Shown piece by piece: positions 50,773 through 58,909 of a stretch of DNA of 64,000 nucleotides. Origin of the DNA: JBFLVU01 sp964589625. Lineage in GTDB: Bacteria; Acidobacteriota; UBA4820; DSQY01. The translations under genes were made by a program, and so were the position numbers. The stretch spans positions 1-64,000 of the forward strand of contig CAZPSH010000004.1 of NCBI GenBank assembly GCA_964589625.1. Direction: 5' to 3'. Position 1 is the first letter of the stretch, and each line of letters starts with the position of its first letter. The notes below the pieces were generated by a model. The model worked only from the letters and a program-made list of their open reading frames with translations, searched no databases and was not told the origin of the DNA.

Positions 50773-51480
50773 TCAATCTCCCACAGGGAAAAGGGGGCGA
50801 AGGGCCACGTAGAGACCGAGCAACAGGATCAGGACTCCGGCGCCGCGCCTCAGCCACAGGTTGGCCGCCGCCCAGCGGCGGCTTTCCAGCAGGGCCCTCA
50901 CGGCCCCCATGGAGACCCCAGCCAGCAGGACCAGCATGCAATGGCCCATGGCGTAGGCCAGGAGCAGGGCGCCGCCGTAGACCACACTCCCCTTCTGGGC
51001 GATGAAGGTGAGGAGGACGGCCAGGATGGGAACGGCGCACGGCGTGGAGATCACGCCGAAGAGGAGCCCCAAGACGAAGGCGCCCAGCGCCCCCCGTCCC
51101 CTGGGCCTCAGGGGTAGGCCGAAGCCCACCTTCAGGGGAAGCCACCCGAGCATGTGGAGTCCCATGGCGATGCACACCCCGGCGATCACGAAGGGCCAAA
51201 AGCGGCCCTGGACTCCGAAGAGCCGGCCCAGCACCGCCGCGGCGAGGCCGAGCGCCGTGAAGGTGACCGCGAGCCCGGCCACCATCGAGAAGGCGTACAC
51301 GAGGGAGCGTCGCAGGGTGGTCGCCTCCTCGCTTCCACCCACGTAGGCCAGCACGAGGGGGATGCTCACCAGGACGCAGGGGTTGCTCGCCGTGAGGAGC
51401 CCTCCCAAGAACGCGGCGGCGAAGGCGAGGAGCGGAGCGCCCTCGATAAGCCCTCCGAACTGGGCCAGGAAGGACTCCAT
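50773..51480 (-). CDS. CcdA/DsbD-like thiol transmembrane transporter
   Basis: 235-aa integral membrane protein with six hydrophobic helices. NPCVLVSIPLVLAYVGG and FGVISTPCAVPILAVLL carry the paired redox cysteines of CcdA. It moves reducing equivalents from cytoplasmic thioredoxin to the periplasm. The start shares one base with the upstream thioredoxin stop (TGATG), indicating coupling. Confidence 0.9.
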   Translation of the reverse strand: MESFLAQFGGLIEGAPLLAFAAAFLGGLLTASNPCVLVSIPLVLAYVGGSEEATTLRRSLVYAFSMVAGLAVTFTALGLAAAVLGRLFGVQGRFWPFVIAGVCIAMGLHMLGWLPLKVGFGLPLRPRGRGALGAFVLGLLFGVISTPCAVPILAVLLTFIAQKGSVVYGGALLLAYAMGHCMLVLLAGVSMGAVRALLESRRWAAANLWLRRGAGVLILLLGLYVALRPLFPVGD

Positions 51481-51893
51481 CAGGAGCTCCGCTCCACGCC
51501 CATCTTCTCGAAGATCTTCTCGACCTCCTCGAACGGCAGGTAGCCCATGTGCCGCTCGACTTCCTTCCCGTCGGCCGAGTAGAAGATCTGCGTCGGTATC
51601 ATCATGACCTTGTACCGGGCCGCGGCCTCGGGCTTCTCGTCCAGGTCGATGAACTCGATGACCGCCTTGCCCCGGTAGCGAAGCTCCGCCTCCTGCAGCA
51701 CGGCCACCATTTTCTTGCAGGGGATGCACCACTTCTTCCCCAGATCAACCATGCGGGGCAGAGGGGGTGGCACGGGATCGGCCGTTTTCTCCGGCGCGGC
51801 CGGCGGAGGAGTCGCGGGCCCCTGGGCCGGGACAACCGCGGAAAAACCGATGAGGACCAGGACGAGAAGGATCCACATTCGACGGATGGCCAT
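51480..51893 (-). CDS. Exported thioredoxin-like protein
   Basis: 137-aa protein with an N-terminal signal/anchor (RRMWILLVLVLIGFSAVV) and a thioredoxin fold containing WCIPCKK (active-site CxxC) and IPTQIFY (cis-Pro). It is likely periplasmic and reduced by the adjacent CcdA. GGGAGGAG precedes the ATG; its start shares one base with the arsR stop. Confidence 0.88.
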   Translation of the reverse strand: MAIRRMWILLVLVLIGFSAVVPAQGPATPPPAAPEKTADPVPPPLPRMVDLGKKWCIPCKKMVAVLQEAELRYRGKAVIEFIDLDEKPEAAARYKVMMIPTQIFYSADGKEVERHMGYLPFEEVEKIFEKMGVERSS

Positions 51894-52219
51894 CACGCGC
51901 TCCTCCCGGACGGGCGCTTCCGACCCGCCCCCCTTCCACACTCCGCACAGGGCAGACCGGCGGCCCGCATGATGGGCAGGACCGAAGAGTCGGCGATCCG
52001 GTAGAAGACCATGGCGCCCTCCCGTTCGTCTTCGATGAGGCCGTGGCCCCTCAGAATGGCCAGGTGGCGGGAGAGGGTGGGCTGGGGGACCTCCAGCTCC
52101 GGGAGCATCCGGCAGACGCACTGCCGGCCCTCCCGCGCCAGGAGGCAGAGGATCCGGAGCCTCGCCGGATGGCCCAGGTCCCGGAATAAGCGGGCGCTCG
52201 CTTTCAGCGGATCGGCCAC
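51893..52219 (-). CDS. arsR: ArsR-family metalloregulator 1
   Basis: 108-aa winged-helix repressor. The alpha-3 metal-site motif RQCVCRML has Cys34 and Cys36, as in As(III)-sensing ArsR; the recognition helix is PQPTLSRHLAILRGHGL. GTG start with GGAGG 6 nt upstream. First gene of the operon with trx, ccdA, trx-like and permease genes, under the promoter and palindrome described next. Confidence 0.93.
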   Translation of the reverse strand: MADPLKASARLFRDLGHPARLRILCLLAREGRQCVCRMLPELEVPQPTLSRHLAILRGHGLIEDEREGAMVFYRIADSSVLPIMRAAGLPCAECGRGAGRKRPSGRSA

Positions 52220-52241
52220 GGTGCCTCCATAATGAAGATTA

Positions 52242-52257
52242 GATTATCCGCATAATC
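52242..52257 (-). promoter_or_regulatory. ArsR operator palindrome
   Basis: Perfect inverted repeat GATTAT-CCGC-ATAATC overlapping the -10 hexamer of the arsR promoter; binding there would block RNA polymerase. Confidence 0.7.
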
Positions 52258-52271
52258 GAATATACTGTCAA
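52243..52271 (-). promoter_or_regulatory. Promoter of arsR operon 1
   Basis: Minus-strand TTGACA (52271-52266), 17-nt spacer, GATAAT (52248-52243), about 25 nt before the arsR GTG. Confidence 0.8.
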
Positions 52272-52309
52272 GCGCGCCGCACCCGTCTGAAGGTGGCTCC
52301 TGGCCGGTC

Positions 52310-52747
52310 TCAACGGGACGGACGCCCGATCCACTCCGTAACGCGCTCCTCGATGCGGTCCCGCACCTCCCGGAACTTGTCCAGGGTGGAGGCTTCGTCC
52401 CCCACGTGTAAAGCCGGGTCCTCGAAGGGCCAGTGGAGGCGCTCCCGCACCCCGGGCCAGAGGGAAGGGCAGTTTTTCGCCGCCGTGTCGCACACCGTGA
52501 TTAGGACCGCCACGGGGAGCCTGCCTAGGTAGGTCTTTAGGCCCTTGGGCCTCACCCCCGAGAGGTCGTACCCCTTTTCCGCCATCACGCGCACAGCCAC
52601 CGGATGAACGGCGGGCGCCGGGTCCGTTCCCGCGCTGTGGCACTCGTAGCGGTCTCCCGCCAGGGCGCGCAGGAAGGCCTCCGCCATCTGGCTTCGGCAG
52701 GAGTTCCCGGTACAGAGAAAAAGAACCACCGGCTTGTGGTCGGCCAT
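52310..52747 (-). CDS. arsC: Arsenate reductase ArsC, thioredoxin-coupled type (copy 1)
   Basis: 145-aa low-molecular-weight-phosphatase-fold reductase converting arsenate to arsenite. P-loop CTGNSCRS with Cys12, and the relay pair in TVCDTAAKNCPSL, are all present, so a thioredoxin-coupled mechanism is expected. WPFEDPA is conserved. It follows arsM by 20 nt with GGAGG upstream. Paralogous to the copy at 53.7-54.2 kb but clearly divergent. Confidence 0.92.
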   Translation of the reverse strand: MADHKPVVLFLCTGNSCRSQMAEAFLRALAGDRYECHSAGTDPAPAVHPVAVRVMAEKGYDLSGVRPKGLKTYLGRLPVAVLITVCDTAAKNCPSLWPGVRERLHWPFEDPALHVGDEASTLDKFREVRDRIEERVTEWIGRPSR

Positions 52748-52767
52748 GGGATCCTCCGAAGGGGGGT

Positions 52768-53625
52768 TCAGCCCTTAACGGCCCGGACCTTCAGGCTGAC
52801 GACCGCCTCGGCCGCCGCCCGGACGTCCTCTGGAGGAAGCCCCTGGGCGAAGACGGCGAGTTCCGACGCGTCGGCCAGAAAGGCCCCGATGGGATAGGCG
52901 TCCTCGGAGAGCACCTCCACCTCCCGGAACCCGGATTCCGCCATGGATTTCAGGTAGTCCTCCTTGAGCATGGCCCCGGAGATGCACCCCGCGTAGGCCT
53001 CGACGGACCCCCGCACGCTCTCCGGCAGGGGCCTGAGGAGCACGAGGTCGGAGACCATGAGGCGTCCGCCCGGCTTCAGGACCCGCAGGGCCTCCCGGAA
53101 GACCTGGGGCTTGTCCGTGGAGAGGTTGATGACGCAGTTGGAGATAACCCTGTCGGCGGAGTGGTCGGCGACGGGCAGATGCTCGATCTCCCCGAGGCGG
53201 AACTCCACGTTGGATGCTCCGCTTTTGCGGGCGTTTTCCCGGGCCTTCTCGATCATCTCAGGGGTCATGTCCACGCCGATGACGCGGCCGGAGGGTCCCA
53301 CCTTACGAGAGGCGAGGAGGCAGTCGAAGCCGGCGCCCGAGCCCAGGTCCACGACCGTCTCTCCCTGCTTCAGGTCTGCAAAGGCGAGGGGGGTTCCGCA
53401 CCCCAAGCCCAGGTTCGCGCCTTCGGGGACCGCGGCCAAGTCGGCCTCCGAGTACCCGATGGCCGCCCCCACGGCGCGCGGGTCCGACAGGTCGCAGCAG
53501 TTGGCGGCGGGCGCGGGTCCGCAGCATCCCTGGGCCGACGGCGCGGGACCACAGCATCCCTGGGATCCGCGGGCCCTTGCGGCGTAGTGCTCTCTCACCG
53601 ACTTCCGGATGGCGTCTTCGTCCAT
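52768..53625 (-). CDS. arsM: Arsenite S-adenosylmethionine methyltransferase
   Basis: 285-aa enzyme methylating As(III) to (volatile) methylarsenicals. The SAM site is VVDLGSGAGFD; conserved arsenic-binding cysteines appear in LGLGCGTP, SNCVINL and AGCISGA. The N-terminus carries two direct QGCCGPAP repeats followed by NCCDL, a Cys-pair-rich segment that may bind As(III). GGAGG lies 6 nt before the ATG. Confidence 0.93.
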   Translation of the reverse strand: MDEDAIRKSVREHYAARARGSQGCCGPAPSAQGCCGPAPAANCCDLSDPRAVGAAIGYSEADLAAVPEGANLGLGCGTPLAFADLKQGETVVDLGSGAGFDCLLASRKVGPSGRVIGVDMTPEMIEKARENARKSGASNVEFRLGEIEHLPVADHSADRVISNCVINLSTDKPQVFREALRVLKPGGRLMVSDLVLLRPLPESVRGSVEAYAGCISGAMLKEDYLKSMAESGFREVEVLSEDAYPIGAFLADASELAVFAQGLPPEDVRAAAEAVVSLKVRAVKG

Positions 53626-53700
53626 TGGAGCCTCCGATTCTGGTCAAAGCGAAAGGTTCGCGGGAGCGGCGGAGCCCGATCCGTTCCCGGACTCTGGTTC

Positions 53701-53724
53701 CCCCGTGCCGCGTCGGACACGGGG
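53701..53724 (-). terminator. Hairpin downstream of arsC2
   Basis: CCCCGTG / CACGGGG, 7-bp stem with a 10-nt loop between the arsC2 stop and arsM. No T-run; may be a partial terminator or processing site. Confidence 0.4.
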
Positions 53725-53732
53725 AGCCCGCT

Positions 53733-54161
53733 TCAGAGCGATAGTTCCCTCCTCACGAGGGGAACGAGGCGCCTCCGGATTTCGTCCCGCGCTTCGCGGA
53801 ACGCATCCAGGACCTCTTCTTCCGTTCCCGAGACGGCCGCCGGGTCCGGGATCGACTCGTGAACCTGCCTGGCCGCGCCCTGGAAGCTCGGGCAGGCCTC
53901 CTGGGCGCCGTCGCATACCGTCACGACGAGATCGAAGGGCCGGCCCCAGAACTCCAGGACGGACCGGCTCAGGTGCCCCGAAAGGTCGACCCCGGCTTCG
54001 CCCATAACGCGCACGGCGAGGGGGTGGACGAAGGAGGGCCGCGTTCCCGCCGAATGGACCTCCACGAGGTCGCCCAGATCGTTACGGATCCATCCCTCGG
54101 CCATCTGCGAGCGGCAGGAGTTCCCCGTGCACAGGACCAGGACCGTCTTGCGGGCGCTCAC
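53733..54161 (-). CDS. arsC: Arsenate reductase ArsC, thioredoxin-coupled type (copy 2)
   Basis: 142-aa second ArsC: LCTGNSCRSQMAEG P-loop and TVCDGAQEACPSF relay cysteines. The GTG start overlaps the acr3 stop by 4 nt and has GAGGAGG 7 nt upstream. Low similarity to copy 1 outside motifs suggests independent origin. Confidence 0.92.
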   Translation of the reverse strand: MSARKTVLVLCTGNSCRSQMAEGWIRNDLGDLVEVHSAGTRPSFVHPLAVRVMGEAGVDLSGHLSRSVLEFWGRPFDLVVTVCDGAQEACPSFQGAARQVHESIPDPAAVSGTEEEVLDAFREARDEIRRRLVPLVRRELSL

Positions 54162-55228
54162 GGGGCGACCTCCTCGGGGAACCAGCCCCGGGTGCGGTTG
54201 CAGAAGCGGCACACCGAGAGCATAACGGGAACCTCAACGAGGACGCCGACGACGGTGGCCAGGGCGGCGCCCGAGCCTGGGCCGTAGAGGGCGATGGCCG
54301 TCGCTACGGCCAGCTCGAAGAAGTTGCTGGCTCCGATGAGGGCCCCGGGGGAAGCCACGTTGTGAGGCACTTTGAACAGCTTCATGAGGCCGTAGGTGAG
54401 GCCCGAGTTAAAGTACACTTGGATCAGGATGGGGACGGCGATGAGGACCACGTGGAAGGCCTTCCCCGTGATGTTGTCGGCCTGGAAGGCGAAAATGAAG
54501 ACCAGGGTGGCCAATAGCGCCAAGATCGTGACCGGGTGGAAGAACGCGAGGTACTTCTTCTCGAACCACTCGGCGCCCTTTGCCCGGATCAGCAGGAGCC
54601 TGCTGAGGGAGCCCAGGGCCAAGGGGACGACGATGAAGGCCACCACCGAGTACACCAGCACCCGGAAGGGAACCGTGAGGTTGCTGGCCCCGCTCACGAG
54701 GAGGGTCACGATGGGGGCGAAGAGGACGAGCATGATGAGATCGTTGACGGAGACTTGCACCAGCGTGTAGGCGGGATCGCCGTCGGTCAGGTAACTCCAG
54801 ACGAAGACCATGGCCGTGCAGGGAGCCGCGGCCAGAATGATGACCCCCGCGATGTACTGGTCCGCCAGTTCTTGCCCGATGAGGGGCAGAAAGAGGTGCT
54901 TGAAGAAGAGCCACCCGAGGAAGGCCATGGAGAAGGGCTTCACCAGCCAATTCACGAAGAGGGTAACGAGAAGGCCTTTGGGCTTCCTGCGAACCCCGAG
55001 GAGGCTCGTGAAGTCGATTTTGAGCATCATGGGGTAGATCATGAGCCAGATCAGCAACGCGATGGGGATGTTGATCTGGCTCCCCTCCCCGAACTCCATC
55101 TGCCTGAGGGAATCCGTGACGCCCGGAAAGAACTTGCCCAGGGCCACCCCGGCCGCCATGCACAAGCCGACCCAGAGGGTCAGGTAGCGCTCGAAGAGGT
55201 TCAGCCCTTTCGCATCACCCCCTGTCAC
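54158..55228 (-). CDS. acr3: ACR3-type arsenite efflux transporter
   Basis: 356-aa ten-helix BART-superfamily carrier exporting As(III) (and possibly Sb(III)). AAAPCTAMVFVWS contains the conserved essential Cys; FNSGLTYGLMKLF and GASNFFELAVA are ACR3 blocks. GTG start at 55228 overlaps the arsR2 stop by 4 nt; the longer reading upstream is out-of-family. Confidence 0.95.
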   Translation of the reverse strand: MTGGDAKGLNLFERYLTLWVGLCMAAGVALGKFFPGVTDSLRQMEFGEGSQINIPIALLIWLMIYPMMLKIDFTSLLGVRRKPKGLLVTLFVNWLVKPFSMAFLGWLFFKHLFLPLIGQELADQYIAGVIILAAAPCTAMVFVWSYLTDGDPAYTLVQVSVNDLIMLVLFAPIVTLLVSGASNLTVPFRVLVYSVVAFIVVPLALGSLSRLLLIRAKGAEWFEKKYLAFFHPVTILALLATLVFIFAFQADNITGKAFHVVLIAVPILIQVYFNSGLTYGLMKLFKVPHNVASPGALIGASNFFELAVATAIALYGPGSGAALATVVGVLVEVPVMLSVCRFCNRTRGWFPEEVAP

Positions 55229-55605
55229 CGCCGCGCCCTCCTCGCCTTGGCCAGGGGCCCGCAACAGGAGGGGAGGGACCGGATCTTCTCGCTGGCCGCC
55301 CTCTCTCTGTCCCGGTGGACGTCGGGGTCCTCTCCCGCGCAACAGCGCACGAGGGCGAGTAGCCGCCTGGCCTCCTCCTGGGCGGGGCGGGCGAGGCCGT
55401 AGTAGGTCCACTTCCCCCGGGGTTCGTCCTCCAGCAGACCCGCCGCGCAAAGGATCGAAAGGTGACGGCTCACGGCGGACTGGGAAAGGCCCAGGGCCTC
55501 CACGATCTGGCAGACGCACAGGGGGCCCGGTTCGAGCATCTTGAGGATCCGCAGGCGCGTGCGGTCCGCGGCCGCTTTCAGGAGCCTCTCGGACTGCTTC
55601 AGCAT
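55225..55605 (-). CDS. arsR: ArsR-family metalloregulator 2
   Basis: 126-aa ArsR: alpha-3 PLCVCQIVEAL (Cys30, Cys32) and SQSAVSRHLSILCAAGL recognition helix; C-terminal Cys pairs (RCCAGED, PSCCGP) may add ligands. I start at ATG 55605 with GGAGGAG upstream; an earlier ATG in the same frame would translate the operator palindrome. First gene of arsR2-acr3-arsC2. Confidence 0.92.
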   Translation of the reverse strand: MLKQSERLLKAAADRTRLRILKMLEPGPLCVCQIVEALGLSQSAVSRHLSILCAAGLLEDEPRGKWTYYGLARPAQEEARRLLALVRCCAGEDPDVHRDRERAASEKIRSLPSCCGPLAKARRARR

Positions 55606-55617
55606 GCCCTTCTCCTC

Positions 55618-55645
55618 CATCATATCGTCATATGACGATATGATG
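55618..55645 (-). promoter_or_regulatory. 28-bp perfect palindromic operator of arsR2
   Basis: Half site CATCATATCGTCAT followed immediately by its exact complement, 28 bp in total, lying just after the -10 and before the ribosome-binding site. Confidence 0.8.
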
Positions 55646-55650
55646 GACTT

Positions 55651-55679
55651 AATGTATTCCTGTTGCACCTCCCTGTCAA
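55651..55679 (-). promoter_or_regulatory. Promoter of the arsR2 operon
   Basis: Minus-strand TTGACA (55679-55674), 17-nt spacer, TACATT (55656-55651), immediately upstream of the palindrome. Confidence 0.7.
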
Positions 55680-55739
55680 GCCCTCTCTCCGGGCGAGGCA
55701 GGGGGGAAGGGAGCGGCTTGGGGCGGCGCCTGGCCCGGA

Positions 55740-56789
55740 TCAGCCCTTCAGGCTGGAGGCGTCGATGACGAAGCGGTAGCGGACATCCCCCCGGAGCATG
55801 CGCTCGTAGGCCTCATTGACCTCCTGGACGGGGATGACCTCCACGTCCGAGACGATTCCGTGCGCTCCGCAGTAGTCCAGCATCTCCTGGGTCTCGGCGA
55901 TGCCGCCGATGAGAGAGCCCGCCAGGCGCTTGTTTCCGCCGATGAGGGAAAAGGCCGAGACGGGCACGGGCTGGGGCGGGGCGCCCACCAGGACCATGGT
56001 CCGCTCGGGCTTGAGAAGCCCCAGGTATTGGTTGTAGTCGTGGGGGGCGGAGATGGTGTCGATGAGGAGGTCGAAGCGGCCGGCTAGCCTCTCGAAGGCC
56101 GAGCCGTCGGTGGAGAGGGCGAAGGCCGCGGCCCCGAGCCGGCGCGCGTCGGCCTCCTTGGACTTCGAGGTGGAGAACATGGTCACCTCCGCCCCCATGG
56201 ACGCGGCCAGCTTCACGGCCATGTGGCCGAGCCCCCCGAGGCCCACGACGCCCACGCGGTCCCCACCCTTGCAGCCGAAGCGCCTCAGGGGAGAGTAGGT
56301 GGTGATGCCCGCGCAGAGAAGGGGCGCCGCCCCCGCGGGATCCAGGGCCTCGGGCACACGGAGCACGAAACGCTCATCCACCACGACCCGCGTGGAGTAG
56401 CCGCCGTAGGTCCGCGTGGTCCGGTCCATCTCGGTGCCGTTGTACGTGAAGGCCGCCCCCTTCTCGCAGAATTGCTCCAGGTCCCGCCGGCAAGGGTCGC
56501 ACGTTCGGCAGGAGTCCACCATGCAACCCACTCCCACCAGGTCCCCCTTCCGGAAGCGGCTCACGGCGGAGCCGGCCCCGCCGACCCGCCCCACGATCTC
56601 GTGGCCGGGCACCATGGGAAAGAGGGAGCCGCCCCACTCGTCACGGGCCTGGTGAATGTCTGAGTGGCAGATCCCACAATAGAGGACCTCGATGGACACG
56701 TCGTGGGGCCCGGGGTCCCTCCGCTCCACCACGAAAGGGGCAAGCGGGGATTTCGCGTCGAGAGCGGCATAGGCGGCGATTTTCTTCAT
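55740..56789 (-). CDS. Zinc-dependent alcohol dehydrogenase (YahK/cinnamyl type)
   Basis: 349-aa medium-chain dehydrogenase. Catalytic zinc ligands in YCGICHSDIH and GHEIVG; structural zinc from DSCRTCDPCRRDLEQFC; coenzyme fold GVVGLGGLGHMAVKLA with STSKSK after it, favouring NADP(H). It resembles YahK-type aldehyde reductases. ATG 56789 has AAGGAG upstream. Lies between arsR2 and the tRNA gene on the same strand. Confidence 0.92.
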   Translation of the reverse strand: MKKIAAYAALDAKSPLAPFVVERRDPGPHDVSIEVLYCGICHSDIHQARDEWGGSLFPMVPGHEIVGRVGGAGSAVSRFRKGDLVGVGCMVDSCRTCDPCRRDLEQFCEKGAAFTYNGTEMDRTTRTYGGYSTRVVVDERFVLRVPEALDPAGAAPLLCAGITTYSPLRRFGCKGGDRVGVVGLGGLGHMAVKLAASMGAEVTMFSTSKSKEADARRLGAAAFALSTDGSAFERLAGRFDLLIDTISAPHDYNQYLGLLKPERTMVLVGAPPQPVPVSAFSLIGGNKRLAGSLIGGIAETQEMLDYCGAHGIVSDVEVIPVQEVNEAYERMLRGDVRYRFVIDASSLKG

Positions 56790-56863
56790 GAACGGTCTCC
56801 TTCGAGTAGTGGGGGGCGCCCCTCTCCACAGAAAGGCGGCACCCAACTCCCTAACAGTTCGAA

Positions 56864-56891
56864 CCCGGTGGATCATCCCGAGTCCACCGGG
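56864..56891. repeat. Inverted repeat upstream of the alcohol dehydrogenase gene
   Basis: CCCGGTGGA / TCCACCGGG with a 10-nt loop in the 206-nt gap between tRNA-Pro and the dehydrogenase start. Could be an operator or terminator-like hairpin. Confidence 0.45.
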
Positions 56892-56952
56892 CGGCCAGTG
56901 GAGGGACGCGCCTTCCTCCGCTTCGCTGCGGAAGGCAGGCAGCGCAAAACGG

Positions 56953-56971
56953 GCCCAAAAAGATCTTGGGC
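56953..56971 (-). terminator. Possible tRNA-Pro terminator
   Basis: GCCCAA / TTGGGC with a 7-nt loop about 25 nt beyond the tRNA 3' end, followed within a few bases by TTTT on the minus strand. Confidence 0.45.
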
Positions 56972-56994
56972 ATCCGTGATGGGAAATGGTTGGA

Positions 56995-57073
<79 letters not shown>

Positions 57074-57084
57074 CCAGGGCCCCT

Positions 57085-57112
57085 ATTCTACACGGACGGG
57101 GCTTTTTCGCAA
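57085..57112 (-). promoter_or_regulatory. Promoter of tRNA-Pro
   Basis: Minus-strand TTGCGA (57112-57107), 16-nt spacer, TAGAAT (57090-57085), ending 12 nt before the tRNA 5' end. Confidence 0.6.
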
Positions 57113-57131
57113 CCCCCCGAGGGCGCCCTTG

Positions 57132-57160
57132 GTCGGCCCGGGGGCCGCACCCGGGCCGAC
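57132..57160 (-). terminator. Strong hairpin after the nucleotidase gene
   Basis: Perfect 11-bp stem GTCGGCCCGGG / CCCGGGCCGAC with a 7-nt loop, 15 nt after the stop at 57175. No T-run, but its strength and position fit a terminator. Confidence 0.6.
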
Positions 57161-57174
57161 GGGCTGGGAGTGAA

Positions 57175-58806
57175 TTACGGGGCGACGCTACGGTCGCGGA
57201 CGCGGCCTTCGCTCTCGTACGTGACGGTGCCCAGCTTCTGGATGTAGCACTTCAGGACGTCGTACTCGAGGTCGGGAAGGATCTGCAGGTCCGTGACCTC
57301 GATGCCCATCTTGGGCAGGAGCGCCACCACGCCCGTGTTGGCCGTCACCGTGTAGGTCTTTCCCCACCGGATGGGTTTTCCGTTGATCCGGATGGTCCCC
57401 GTCCGCACGCGGAAGAAGGCCGGGCGGTTCACGTTGTAGGCGAAGTTCATGCCGGAGACCTGGAGGAATACATCCTCGTTGTAGGGCAGGTAGTACAATC
57501 CCGTCTCCAGCCCCCGCCACAGCATGGCCGCCGAGATCCGGAAGGTGGCGATCTGGAGGCCGAGCCCCGTGGCCGGATCGTAGCCGTAACTTACCGGGCG
57601 GAAGATGTCTGCGCCCACGACGGGCCCCGCCGAGAGCCCCTCGGAGATGAGCCCGTTTGGCGTGATGGCGATGTCCGTGCCCGTGCGGTCCCTCAGCGCG
57701 TCCGCGATGAGGTTGCCCATCCCCGTGTCCCGGGGCCTGCGGCCGGGGTCGTAGGCGGTAGTCACGCCGGAGGGAGCGTTGGCCACCACCGTGTGGTAGA
57801 CATCGCCGTACTGCTGGACGATGCCCGCCTTGAGCTGATCCACCAGGGCCTGGACGGTCGGCGCGTTGGGCACCGAGGCATCCAGGGGAACGATCCGGTA
57901 GTCGTCCACCGTCACCGCTCCCGCCGAGTACGTGAAGTGCATCTTCCCGACGGCGTGGTAGTGCTTGCCCGCCTGCACGTACGGCACGGCCTTGCCGAGC
58001 GGGTTCGTGAAGACCACCGGGGTCTCGAAGAGGTAGTGGTCGTGCCCGCCCACGATGAGGTCGATCCCCGGGACGTTCTCGGCCACCGCCTCGTCGTAGA
58101 GGTAGCCCAGGTGGGAGAGGAAGATCACGACCTGGGCGCCCTGCGCGCGCAGGGCCACCATCTGCTGGTAGGCGAGGCCCACGAGCACGGCGGGGTCGTC
58201 CCCGCCAAGAATCACGACCGGGTCGGGCATGGACGTGGGCACGTTGGGGACGGTCATGGAGAAGATGCCAATCTTGACGCCGTCCACTTCCTTGATGAGG
58301 TTGGGCTGGATCCAGGTGGCCAGCGCCGGATACCCGGTCAGGTCGAGGTTGGCCGACAGGAGCGGGAGCGTGGCGACGCCGTAGGCCTGGTTGAGGGCCA
58401 TGGCGAGCACGCCCGGACCGAAGTCGAACTCGTGGTTTCCCACGGCCATGGCGTCGAAGCCCAACTGCTTCATGAGCTGAAACTCGGGCACGCCGAAGTA
58501 CTTGTTGAAGAAGAGGTCGCCGTGGAAGACGTCCCCGGCGTGGAGGACCAGGACGTTCGGCTCCGTCGCCTTCGCCTGGCCGATGACCGTCGCGGCCTTG
58601 GCGAGGCCCCCTTCGGTGCCGTCGAGGTTGGCGTCCTTGGGGCCGGTCATGTCCAGGTGCGAATGGGTGTCGTTCACGTGAAGGAGCGTGAAGGTCTGCG
58701 CGAAGAGCAGGACGCCCGAAAGGAGGAGCAGGGCGACCGAGCAGGCGGCGAAGCGGACGATGCGGGTCCCGGGGGCGGCCCCGGCGGCGGACGTCTTCCG
58801 AACCAT
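57175..58806 (-). CDS. Secreted 5'-nucleotidase/UshA-like metallophosphoesterase
   Basis: 543-aa exported two-domain protein. The N-terminal signal (IVRFAACSVALLLLSGVLLFA) is followed by the calcineurin-like core with LLHVNDTHSHLD, LHAGDVFHGD, VGNHEFDFGPG and GGHDHYLF, giving the dimetal ligands. A C-terminal 5'-nucleotidase domain (about residues 340-520) contains GNLIADALRDRTGTDIAITPNGLI. It probably dephosphorylates extracellular nucleotides or sugar nucleotides. GAGGAGGAG precedes the ATG. Confidence 0.9.
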   Translation of the reverse strand: MVRKTSAAGAAPGTRIVRFAACSVALLLLSGVLLFAQTFTLLHVNDTHSHLDMTGPKDANLDGTEGGLAKAATVIGQAKATEPNVLVLHAGDVFHGDLFFNKYFGVPEFQLMKQLGFDAMAVGNHEFDFGPGVLAMALNQAYGVATLPLLSANLDLTGYPALATWIQPNLIKEVDGVKIGIFSMTVPNVPTSMPDPVVILGGDDPAVLVGLAYQQMVALRAQGAQVVIFLSHLGYLYDEAVAENVPGIDLIVGGHDHYLFETPVVFTNPLGKAVPYVQAGKHYHAVGKMHFTYSAGAVTVDDYRIVPLDASVPNAPTVQALVDQLKAGIVQQYGDVYHTVVANAPSGVTTAYDPGRRPRDTGMGNLIADALRDRTGTDIAITPNGLISEGLSAGPVVGADIFRPVSYGYDPATGLGLQIATFRISAAMLWRGLETGLYYLPYNEDVFLQVSGMNFAYNVNRPAFFRVRTGTIRINGKPIRWGKTYTVTANTGVVALLPKMGIEVTDLQILPDLEYDVLKCYIQKLGTVTYESEGRVRDRSVAP

Positions 58807-58909
58807 GGTCCTCTCCTCCTCGTCAAAGGGCCCCTCGCGGGGACCGCACGGCGACGTGGTTAGAACCCGCGTCGATGGTGCGTGACCCCTGGGAGCACCT
58901 GGAACTTTA

